Part shown: piece after piece, positions 13,534 through 24,110 of the stretch | Position numbering within the stretch: position 1 is the stretch's first letter | Layout of the letters: each line of letters opens with the position of its first letter | NCBI RefSeq assembly: GCF_001522545.3 | Contig: NC_031773.1 | Span: 18,548,302 to 18,612,301 of the forward strand | Length of the DNA stretch: 64,000 nucleotides | Source: Parus major | Taxonomy: Eukaryota > Chordata > Aves > Passeriformes > Paridae | Direction of reading: 5' to 3' | The notes under the pieces: generated by a model | Database searches by the model: none | Seen by the model: only the letters and a program-made list of their open reading frames with translations | Told to the model about the DNA's origin: nothing | Program-made: the position numbers and the translations under genes

Positions 13534-14985
13534 AGGAGCCAATATACTGTTACACACCACACAACTTCACCCGCGATCAAGCCTTGTATGCCAGAGGATA
13601 TTGTTGGACAGAATTAAAAGATGCCTTGCCAGGAGTTGATGCCAGCCACTGGCCCTCCTTGTTTGAGCATAAGTTCCTACCTTATGCACTGCTGGCTTTT
13701 GCTGGGATAATGTACATTCCAGCTCTGGGCTGGGAATTTCTGGCCTCCACTCGACTGACTTCAGAGCTTAATTTTTTGCTTCAGGAGATCGATAACTGCT
13801 ACCACCGTGCAGCTGAAGGGCGGGCACCAAAAATAGAGAAACAGATTCAGTCCAAAGGCCCAGGGATAACCGAGAGAGAGAAAAGAGAAATCATTGAGAA
13901 TGCAGAGAAGGAAAAAAGCCCTGAGCAGAACTTGTTTGAGAAATATCTGGAAAGAAGAGGAAGAAGTAACTTTTTAGCTAAGCTTTATCTTGCAAGACAT
14001 CTGTTCATCATCTTTTTAAGCATCATACCAATCACATACTTATCCACCTACTATGCTACACAGAAGCAAAATGAATTTACATGTGCACTAGGTGAGCCTC
14101 CAGACAAAACAAGCAGCTCCAAATTGCACATCAGAGTGAACTGTAAACTCCCATCTGTCCAGCTCCAGCGGATTATTGCTGGTGTAGATATCGTCCTCCT
14201 CTGCTTCATGAACTTGATAATCCTCATCAACTTGATTCACCTCTTCATATTTCGCAAGTCTAACTTCATATTTGATAAACTGAACAAAGTCGGAATAAAG
14301 ACCAAGAAACAGTGGCAGAAGTCCCAGTTTTGCGATATCAACATTTTGGCCATGTTTTGTAATGAAAATAGGGACCACATAAAATCATTGAACCGTCTGG
14401 ATTTTATTACAAATGAAAGTGATCTGATGTACGACAATGTGGTACGCCAGCTGCTCGCAGCATTGGCCCAGTCCAATCATGATGCCACTCCAACCATGCG
14501 TGATTCAGGGATTCAGACCATAGACCCAAGTGTTGATCCAGCAGACATTGATGCTAATGAGCAGCTCATCATTAAGAGACCAAGGAAGAAGATGAAATGG
14601 ATCCCGACTACCAATCCCCTTCCCCAGCCATTCAAGGAGCAGCTAGCCATCATGAAGGTTGAGAACCATAAGCCCGATAAACCGAAGCCTGTGCGGAGAA
14701 AAACAGCAACAGACAGCCTTATAGCTCCTTTGTTGGAGTCTGCTGCAAAAACCTCACAGCAATCGTCCACTCATAAGAGCGAGCAAAACACCATCCCAAG
14801 CACAAGCAGTGAAAAAAAGCACACACGGCACTTTTCCTTGGATGTTCATCCATATATACTTAGTAGCAAAAAACCCAAGCCAGAGGTTCAAGCCATTCCC
14901 TCAATGCCTACGTCAAAAAGCCAAGAGGGTGGATTTTTAAACCAAGAAGAGAATGTTGTAGTGCATGTTACCTCCTCTCTCAAAG
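13534..14985 (+). CDS. PANX2: Pannexin-2, second coding exon (extracellular loop 1 to C-tail)
   Basis: Encodes most of pannexin-2, a subunit of large-pore membrane channels abundant in the vertebrate nervous system. Counting the Glu split across the acceptor as residue 1, the exon gives 484 residues. Loop 1 has paired Cys 6 and 24 and an Asn-Phe-Thr N-glycosylation sequon at 11. TM2 is about 49-71. A charged cytoplasmic loop follows, then TM3 at about 156-176. Loop 2 has Cys 184 and 204, and TM4 is about 213-240. The long cytoplasmic tail carries the PANX2-typical blocks SQFCDINILAMFCNENRDHI, RKKMKWIPTTNPLPQPFKEQ and RHFSLDVHPYIL. The exon starts after CAG at 13531-13533 and enters in phase 1. 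It ends in phase 1 at AAAG|GTACAG, the same point as the human exon 2/3 junction (as I recall it). That donor lacks G at +5 and is weak. TM1 and the N-terminus are outside the window. Identity rests on near-complete similarity to the PANX2 core and on the long tail, which PANX1 and PANX3 lack. Confidence 0.97.
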
Positions 14986-16870
14986 GTACAGTATGCCGTA
15001 ATGCCCATACCACCTCCACAGGTCATAATTTACGTAGCAAAGGAACTCAGAGTTTATTGGAACTGTTTGACCTACTGTGCTAGGTTTGGGGATAGCTAGT
15101 AATCTCAAGGCTTGCAGGCCTCAGAAACAGAGGTTCTCTCTCTTTAACAGCTATATAGAGGGTAAGGATTATTACAGGTAGAGCTGTACAAAACAGGCTG
15201 CAGGCTGTTAGTGTGGCTAATGTTTCAAATGTAAGCAGGTTTCACAACTACAAGTGTGGTCATGCCTTGCCAAGGAAATGAGGCACGTTTGGCTTCCATT
15301 GTACCCTTTCTGCTCCACCAGCACTTGGCACATTTCAAACCTGCCTTATTTTCAAGTCATATGGAAACTGCCATGGTAGATGACCAGTACCCTGAGCAGT
15401 AATAGCCCATTAGGAGTGTGTGGGAGACCACTAATGGCAGTTAAAACTGCCTGTGGAAAAAAAAGATCTCTTAGATTACCAAATCTTAGGGGTTGGCATA
15501 TACTTGTTACCTAGAAGATCAAAACTCATCTTGTTGATATTGTTCTTCATGCATGCTTTAAATTGCCCTGTGTCTTATGTGGACCAGAGGATAGATGTTC
15601 TGAGGTGTGGGTGCTGGTCAGGGATTCAGGATTTCTGCCATTGCTTCCTGTGTGGCCTCGCAGGAGATGCTCTTTCTGTGCCTCGGTTCCCTGTGTGTCT
15701 TGTGAAGCCTGTCCCTTTCTTAACTCAAAGGAGTGTTTCAAATATATCAATAACTGCTAGGTGCTAGGGTGATGAGGAAAGCCATTTGAACATTTAGAAA
15801 AGTGATAGATTAGTAGGTAAACTGATAGACAGATATCTTCTTGTTTATTTTTGTAAGCTACTGACATAAGAAAGAAGCACAATGCAGTTGAAGTTACAGA
15901 AAAATCTGTACGTACTTAAAGCAATGGCTCTCATCTCATTACAAGCTAAGACCTCCCTCTGGGCTTCGACAGACTGACCTCTACCGTCACCCCACTGCCC
16001 AGCAAAGAAGTGATTTGAGGTATAAAAGTTTCTGTCACTTCCAAATCCCTATGCTCCTTAGAGCCCTCCAACTCCCCAATGTGCATGTGAGCTATTATAG
16101 AGCATTCCTTATCACCTGCTCTGATTTCAACTCCTCAAAACTACTTTTTTGGGGGTTTTCTGGTTCAATTACCTTCATCTAAATTAGTGCTTGAATATTT
16201 TAAGGGCAAAATATAATTACTGGAGTTTTGGGGCTCTGTGACTCCCCATTCACATTAAAAATTTCCAACTTTGTTTTTGAGTTAAACCTACATTGCAGTC
16301 CATCAGGTAAGGCAGACTTACAATTTCTGGAAAGAGTTTATAACAAATAGCTGAGTTCTTTCTGAAGACAAGTGGCTTACAATGTGTAACCACTAGTTTT
16401 TCCCACTGAAAATATCAATGCCTTTTGTATTCCATCCTGTGGATTTCAGTAGTCATTACATTTGTCAAAATATTAAATCATACTGTTTAAGAAACACTGG
16501 CCAGACTGTAGAAGGGAATAAATATACTTTCCAGTTGGTTTTTTTTTTATTATTTCATTTTATAAAAATACCATTCACATAAGGAAGCATGAGCATGCAT
16601 AAAAAAGAGCAAGATTTACAAACCTCACTTCTTGTTTGTCCTGTTTCCCTGGGTTTACAACCCTGTTGTTTTGAAACAGTCTTGTTTAGATTGTTTAGAC
16701 CCTATGAGAATAGGGTCCCAAAAAAATTCAGTTTGGGATCCTCTTCTGATCCCACTGAAATCAGTGGCAAGACCGCCAATGACTTTTATTGGTTCAGAAT
16801 ACTCCTTGCTGATGGACTGGAACGGTGAAAGATTACCTGTCCTTTATCTGTCTGTTCTGTTCTCTTTCAG
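14986..16870 (+). other. PANX2: PANX2 intron 2
   Basis: About 1.9 kb of non-coding sequence between the two PANX2 exons. It begins GTACAG, a weak donor, and ends in a clear polypyrimidine tract and CAG ('tctgttctctttcag'). The exon-2 reading frame stays open past the donor until TAG at 15081-15083, so retaining the intron would add 32 other residues in place of the normal tail. I see no transposon and no second gene here. Confidence 0.85.
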
Positions 16871-17232
16871 ACACCCCTCATCCTGCAAAAGAGATCCTGT
16901 ACTCATCTGAGACATGCAGAACTGTGCCTGCTGCTGCGGCTTTTGTCACGTGTAACCACAACCATATAGCCACAACTGCTGCTGCCACCAGTATGGCTTT
17001 GAACCAGGTCAAGCCAGAGCCAACACCTGCACTGAGCTGCAACCCAGCCCACCCTCTGCTGCACATCAACACGCTGTACGAGGACCATGAGGAGGAAGTT
17101 TCAAACATAATGGACAATGGGATTCACTCACCCACTGACACCGGGGAGATGCTCTCCATCCCTACCCCGAAGCAGATGCGGCTGGCCACGTTTGACGAGC
17201 CGATGGCGATCGTGAGCTCGGTGGAGTACTGA
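16871..17232 (+). CDS. PANX2: Pannexin-2, last coding exon (C-terminal tail)
   Basis: Completes PANX2 with 120 residues, the first being an Asp split across the intron (G from exon 2, AC here). The join Leu-Lys|Asp-Thr-Pro-His-Pro-Ala-Lys-Glu parallels the mammalian Ile-Lys|Asp-Ala-Pro at the same place. The middle is variable and rich in Ala, Thr, His and Asn. The end is the conserved PANX2 signature HPLLHINTLYE, then LATFDEPMAIVSSVEY and TGA at 17230-17232. With about 75 residues from the missing first exon the protein would be about 680 residues, the usual PANX2 length. A Val-Lys-Pro-Glu within the variable part fits the minimal SUMOylation consensus, but its use is untested. The reading frame is clean, so the gene looks functional. 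Confidence 0.96.
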
Positions 17233-18690
17233 AGGGCCCGGGCCAGGCCCGGACCACGGCAGTGCTGGCCATGGTCCCCCAGCAATGCAACTCACTGCAT
17301 GAGCATGGAGAGCTTTCTCACAGGCTATAGCTTCTGGTAATAACAACAAACAGTTTTTCAGGATCACATCATAAGCACTGTCAGTCATTTGAAGAATAGA
17401 ATAAAGAAAATCTGGTGGAAATAGACCTTTAACATTAAGACAACCATTAGCTCTAACTCTAAACTATAGCTTCCGGATTTAAATGGGAATTAGCACAATT
17501 TATGAACATTAAGAGTCTAATGGCGTGCCACAGCAATTTTAGTGAGTGTTTAAATCTTTTGCATTCAGAATCACTGATTAAAGTTAACATGGAGATGAGG
17601 TATACTTCTTAATAGCAGCAGTTAAATAAGAGGTTTTTTTTCTAAGCAGGGAGGATTTTTTTTTTTTAATTCAGGATTATGAAAAAGTTATATGCAAGCA
17701 AAATTTATGTTTGTTTGTTTCTTTAGCTCACTAATGTTGGGCTTGATGGAGACATAGCTGAAAGGGCCTTACTACCACCAGCATTTAAGTGCAAAAGATT
17801 GATACACTTGATCTCTTGCATTTATAAATGAAAATACCTGAAGTATGCCCCGCCCTTTAACATGCTTATATGTTTGATGGAAGATGATTAAATTAAGAGT
17901 TTATTTTTTTAAATATATTTTACCATGGAAAAAATTACTTTAATAACTTTTCAAACCAGGTGTTACTTTTAACAAAATGTGTAGAAGAGAGTCATTGTAG
18001 CTGCTTATTTTTTCATAGTGTATTTATGAACCAGGTTAGAAACTTTCATGGGTGCTTCACTGATACAAACAATCTTACAGAGGTCATTACAAAACATCTT
18101 ACAAAACATGAAACCAGCAAACCTGTTTTCAAATAACACACAGTTAAAGAAGTCTATTAATTTAGTTCTATTGATTTGGCTAGTCCTTGATTCAGCAAAA
18201 ATTAAGGCCATGGATGACACTGAAATGACTCATGTCTAAAACTAAGCACACACTGAAATGGCTTTGCTGGATCTGGGCTCTAGTGAAGGCAGACAATAGT
18301 CCTGCAGTATGTGCTATTACTGAATATTTGCCATCTTTGGCTCAAAGCACATCTTCATGCCCATCTTCCTATAATTACGGTATGTGTGATTTAATAGAAA
18401 ACTCTAGTATAACTAAAACTTCTATTAAAAGTGTATCATGCAATAAACATTCTCAGCAAAATTATAGTGAAACAAAAAGTGACTGTGTTAAAACAATATT
18501 CCTAGCTGCATTCAGAATTACAGACTGTGTGTGTTTGCTTCAAAATTATGTATAATGGTAGAAAAAAATATGCAGCACAAATATGGGACTGAAATCTTGA
18601 GTTTATTTTTAATTTATTACCTCAGACATGGATATATTATACCAATATTTAATGAAAATAGTACTAAAAATAAATGCCTATTATTCTGAA
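17233..18690 (+). other. PANX2: Probable PANX2 3' UTR
   Basis: Sequence after the PANX2 stop codon. It starts GC-rich and becomes AT-rich within 100 bases. AATAAA occurs at 17400-17405 (proximal), 18442-18447 and 18669-18674, so short and long 3' ends are both possible. T-runs near 17634-17668 and a GTTT-type repeat near 17709 are typical UTR composition. The right boundary is inferred from the last signal and not observed. Small open frames here have no recognisable product. Confidence 0.5.
17400..17405 (+). terminator. Candidate proximal polyadenylation signal of PANX2
   Basis: A canonical AATAAA lies 168 bases past the stop codon. Use of this site would give a very short 3' UTR. Later copies at 18442 and 18669 compete with it. 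Confidence 0.4.
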
Positions 18691-21600
18691 TATTTTAATG
18701 TGTACTACTTCCTAGCTTCATGTTACACCCCACCTCTAGAGCAGGGTAAGTGAGGTTCTTGTCAATAGATCCCTTGGGGTGGATTACAGTAAAACAACAC
18801 TGAATGACCAGTGTACATTCTTGAGGCAAGTTTATTTAAAACAATTTGATTGCACTGGAAAGGAAGTATGTAGCCATTTTGGCTCTTCTCTATACAATTT
18901 TAAAAATATGACAAAGAATATATATAAGGAGAAGAAAGAAAGAGAAGGAAAGGATGAGGGTAGATAGTGGGAAGGAAAGATGTCACCACCCATGGACCCA
19001 GCAAAAAGACTTGATTGTTGCAATTTTGATGTCCATGGTTGGAATCATCATGGCAGTCTTGATCTGTTGGGGCCAGCAGCCACACAACAAAGAATTTGAT
19101 TGCTTATATGCATTCAGGTTTATGTGAGAATGCCCCAGTACTTCCCCCAGGGAGGGGTCTTCTTTGGGGTCTTTTGATGGTTTGTGGCTCTTTCCAATGA
19201 CATGACTGCTTCTTTGGCCCTGTTTCTAACTGTGCTAGTTGTGCCTCCCTAGGGAAGAATAGCTTCAGGCCTCTGTGTGAGCACCCAGTACCTGCCCTGG
19301 GAGGGACTTTTTTGCCGTCAGCCTTATTGGGGGAGAGGAGATTGGTATGATGAAAAGCTTTACCCCATCTGTGCAGGACAGGCTTCTTAACACCCTTTTA
19401 CCCTATCTGACTCAAAATTGCTTTGTCTAAGGCATCAGTCACACTTTAGGAGGGAAACAATAGCAACCAGCCCATCCAGGCAAAGTTCAGTCCATCACAC
19501 AGCATTACAAACAATGGGGATTTTATGATAAGCAGTACGCGGGACCTGTAATTTACATAATGTAAAGCCACCATTCCCTCTTACATTACTTCAGTTGTGC
19601 CCAGCTGCACGGCTTCTTTGGCCTGAACAGCCCAATACCATAAAGGCAGCGAGACATGGGACAGGTACTGCTGACAGGAGAGGGTTGGGGACAGCTGGAG
19701 GACCTGGCTGTAGCATCCCGAGGTCTCGGAGCAGTGCGGCACGGAGCTGATGGGGGACATGGAGCTCAGTCCTGGGCTCCTGGAGATAGGACTGCAATGA
19801 CTCCTGCTGGCTTGTCTCCTTCCAGCCCTGGGAAATGGCACTAGTGTGACTTCAAATAACAAATCTACACCTGTGTAGCCTGGGTCTCATTCCACCCAAG
19901 GTACAGGAGTGGAGCATCACCTGTGACAGGATTGCAGGCAGGGTCTATGCCTGGCCTGATGGGTTACTGCCAGCCACTCAGTCACCCGAAAGCAGTGGTA
20001 CATAGATTCTGGAGATGAGTCAAATGCCTCACTGCAACTCTTTAGATGAATTAAAACCATTATAGCTCAGAACTTGTTAGACAATAATTAGAAAAAACAC
20101 CAGAAAATTGCCATAAGGCAATCATAAACTTGTTACTAGAAGCAAGGTTGAAAGAATAGGACCCTGAGGCCACTTTTAAAGTAACTCCCTTATGCCACTA
20201 TAGTTTCAGTTGTCAATAGGCAGTGTGGTGAATTTCTTGCTGGCTGAAGCTGCTCAGCTGACAATTTTACAGACGTGGGGGAATCCTTGAGGTTGCCCAT
20301 TCAGTCTCCACTTGGTACAGTTAGGTAAGTCAGATGTATGGGTCTGAAGTGATACACCAATGTACCAGTGTCAGGCAAAGCAGATTTTCTCAAAACTCGG
20401 GATCTGAACTTTGTGTAGTGTTTTGAAAGCAACAAAGTTCAATAATTTGAGAGAAATTCATTGTGCAGAAAATGCAGAGCCAGATTCTCAGATATGTATC
20501 CTTACTCTTCTGATGAGGGTGGTGTTTCTTAGGAAGAGTTGCCCAAAAAGGTTCACACGTTGCCTTTTGACTCAAGTCTGTGTGGACAAACTGTCATTCT
20601 CTGTTCTGCTGGTTCCTATTGATTTAGCATCTGTTGCTGCCCCTGTAGAAATCGATATCAGACTTGACTGGACCTGCTTGAAGAAAGAAAGGAAACCATA
20701 TACCTTTCCTTGTCCCTGGGATAAGCTAAACTCAGAACACACACTTTACTCATCTTTACATGTTGTGTTCCAGCAGGTTTGCACCAATGTCTTTCACAAG
20801 CTGGAGGCTGCTGATGTTGGGCACCCAGTTCTGAGGGTTAACACAGGAACTGCTTGCTGAGAGCAGGATGGTTGCCCAGACACAGCATTTCACCAACCAA
20901 ACTAGCAGACAGCAAATGTGTCTTGACTGATGTAGGGGTAGATGATTGATGCAGGCACATAGCAAACACTTCTCTGTTGAACTGAAAGGAAAAATTTAGT
21001 GTCATACCCACCAAAGGGCACTTACTTAAAATGAGTGACCAAAGACGAGAAAGATGAGGCAACGCTGCATATTTAAAATGTCCGTTCAGCCTGAATTGCA
21101 TTTACATCTCTATCTGCCTTGCCTCTGCCTAGTGGTTTCAGCTTGGCAGATCTGATGACTCACATTCTTCAAGGCTGTTTTCCCATTTACTTCACAGGAA
21201 GTAGGACTGCATGTTGAGAGCACAGAAACCCCTTTCTCCAGGGCACTCTTACTCAGAGTACATTTGACAACCATAAAGAGAGACAAGTGTGTCAGAAACA
21301 TCTTTTCAGCTATATTTAGGCTGTGTAGACCCAGCAGGAGATCAACCATTTCTGTCTCACAGCAGCTAGAGAAGTGTTTCTGTGAGGACTTTCCTAATGC
21401 AATAATGATTTTAGTATTGATGTAGCTAATATTTAGCTATACTGAGTAAACATGCACATACACAAACATACATTTATATATACCAACTGTACACCTACAA
21501 ATTCTATATATACATGTAAATATGATCTTGCATAGGAGTGTTCATCTTCTGTACTTCACCTTGTAAATAAGCTATATTTAGTAATTTCTTTTCCCTTCAT

Positions 21601-23655
21601 TTCCCATTATCACACATTAGGCCCACCCCACCTATTGCCTGTCTTACTGGCTCCACTGGCATTTTGCAATGCTCAGCCTGCTGGGGAGGATGCTCCGGTC
21701 CTGCTGGGTTGATACTGTTGGTGAGTCAGGCCCTGATCATGGGAGCTCTCTGCATTGTGCTTCCTATGACTCCTTGGCACTAAAACCCAGGGTAGAATTT
21801 ATCTCTGTGCTGGGGTCACAGTTAGTGTATCTGACAGCCACTTTGCATGTCTTTTGTATCTCCAGAGCTGGCTCTCAAAGCCAGCACTGGACCAGAGGAA
21901 AGCAAAGCAGAGATGAAGCTCCTGTCACTTGTCCCAGACACCAAATAACCAAATAACCAAAGGTTATCTGCCAGTTAAAAGTACAGCAGGGCTAGGGCTT
22001 TCAGGCTGCACTGAGGGAATTGCATCTCCAGCTTGAAGCAAGCTTGTCACTGCCCTCTCAGGCTTACATCAAAAGGAACAGTAATGAAAAGCTAAGTCTG
22101 AGAGCATGAGCCCAGGCTCCAAAAGCCACTGGCTGAACGAGAACTAAAGACAGTCTCAAACACACTTGACCTAGCACTGCACTGGGGAAAATTCTCGCCT
22201 TTATATCACAATCACAGAGGAGTATTAATAGGAACAGTGAAAATCCATCTTTAACCTTTCAGACAGAGGGTTCAAGAAGCTCCAGAAGAGCTCATCCTTA
22301 TTGTCCCTGGCTTACAGTTACAGACACTGAAGCACAAGAAAGTAAAACAATTTGTCCCAAAGCTAGTGATAGGCTAAACTATCTAATCTCAAGCTGACAA
22401 TATGCCATAGGTAGAGCACTACCTGCCAGCAAAATCAGGTCAGGATGGTTTTGGGTTCTGCAGGAAAAGTCTCTGAATTCTCCTCCTCCTAAAAAAGATT
22501 TTTTTTTTCTTTTAATTCTGACAGAATCATTGTGGAATATTGATCAAGGAATGTTTGACTTTAAAGATGCAACACCTTTTCTCATTAAAATCATTCTGCT
22601 AAAATACATGCCACAGAGCACACTAGGAGTTTTTAACAATAATTTTTGAGACACCTTCCAATATTTCCTGGCTTTTAATGGTGAATATTTCACTCTGTCT
22701 GTAAACAGACTGTAACTAATAGCAAAACATGTGTACTTTATTTACAAGAAACAAATCTTCAGCTTTTGCTGTTCTCCAAGATGTTAGCTTTTTTTAACTG
22801 GTTTACAGCATTGTACAAGCCAAAGTAATTATGAATGACTGCCATGCCACTCATGATCTCAGAGTTCTGCAGGTCAGATTCAAGGAAATTCTGGCCTCCC
22901 AGTCCTGTTGTCCTCAGTGGTTTTGGATGCTTCTGTCTTTTAATGCTTTGCTGATTTGCTGTTTGTTCACAGAATGGATTTGCCCAGTGTCAGTGCCAGC
23001 TTCAGCTGAAAGAAATTGTTGGGCCTCCTGCTGCTTTCAAGAGCAAAGAAGTTTACTGACTCTTGCTTAACTCATTTTGCTTTATAATCACAGGGCTCAT
23101 AGCAGTCACCAGTCTAGCTTTCCACAAACATATCCAGGGGTGAAGCAAAGACTACAATAAATCCCTAAAAGAGGAATGCATGAATCACAAGCAAAATCTG
23201 ATGTTTTGCATGAAATGAGACAGAAAACCTCCCCATAACTCACTCCACTTCAGATGGATGACTGTAAAGAAAAAAAGTTACTCATTTAGAAGATTATACC
23301 AGTTTTTGCTCTTAGAGCTTTTATACCATGGCAATAACCCCATGGCAGTTTACCAGTTCCTGCTCTGGAATAACAAGCTTGTGCCCAGACCCTGAGGCGC
23401 ACAGCGGAGGAGACAGATGGGTACATTTTGTTGCTGAGGAAAAGAGTTTCTGAGAGCAGTTCAGGAACTTCTTTTGCAAAGTGATGGATGTGTTCATCCA
23501 TGCAAACTTGGAAAAAGGATGTGCCACAATGGGGGCTAAGAAAACTCTGTACTATTTGTCCTCTGTGTACAGTCCTGCGGACTTCACATTGACAGATTTA
23601 TCCTGTTATTGGAAAGGCTTGAACAATATAAAGGAGTGACCAGATGTCTAGAATA
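18691..23655. other. Intergenic, no gene recognised
   Basis: AT-rich to neutral sequence without a defensible exon. The part from about 18960 to 20000 is somewhat GC-richer. It includes a short frame (about 18990-19130) encoding a strongly hydrophobic 20-residue stretch ending in a Trp-Gly-Gln-Gln-Pro context, which could be an old retroviral or other repeat remnant, though I cannot classify it. The 149-codon frame at 20411-20860 shows no family resemblance. There is no other clear repeat. Confidence 0.5.
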
Positions 23656-23659
23656 AATT

Positions 23660-23865
23660 AATAGTCAGGAGAGGGGAAGGCTCCAGGGAGATCTTATTGT
23701 GGCTTTTCAATACTGAAAAGGGGATAATAAGACAGGAGACAGGCTTTTTAATAGGGTCTGCAGCAATATGACAAGGAATAATGGTTTTAAACTAGAATAG
23801 GGTTTAAAAGAGAGTTTAAATTAGAAGAGGATATATCTAGATTCAGACTAGCTATAAAAAATAAA
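23660..23865 (+). mobile_element. CR1 LINE fragment, forward orientation
   Basis: Contains the CR1 block 'gggaaggctccagggagatc', then 'ttattgtggcttttcaatac', a stretch matching 'gacaggctttttaatagggt' and 'aatggttttaaactagaata'. All are in consensus order on the + strand. The copy is truncated at both ends and diverged. Confidence 0.85.
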
Positions 23866-24044
23866 TGGTCCAGAATAACAAAGCTGAGAGTCTGAGGAAA
23901 CCTGGTATCCCAGGTTTCTTCATAGAATGCTTTACATGACAACATAAGTGGCAGAAGAGCCAAAGGAGCTTCTGTGAGAAGCTTTAGTATTTTGAGAATT
24001 ACTCCAAGACAATGACAGAGAATATTTTAGTGCTTGGGAAGAAG

Positions 24045-24110
24045 ATATGAAGGGTCATAAAGGTGATGGAGGTACTGGAGCATCCTTCCCATTAGGAAAA
24101 GCTGAGAGAG
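24045..24110 (+). mobile_element. Short diverged CR1 fragment, forward orientation
   Basis: Resembles the CR1 segment 'aaaggtgatggaggtactgg' followed by 'gctgagagagctgggac'. In the CR1 consensus this part lies upstream of the piece at 23660. It therefore belongs to a separate insertion or a rearranged copy. The match is short. Confidence 0.55.

Noticed and set aside
17700..17720. GTTTGTTTGTTT short repeat in the PANX2 3' region
   Set aside because: Only about three units and ordinary UTR simple sequence. Not worth a separate feature.
20411..20860. 149-codon + strand frame
   Set aside because: No recognisable family, no promoter, no good splice sites, and it is interrupted by ordinary intergenic sequence. 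Frames of this length can arise by chance in 64 kb.
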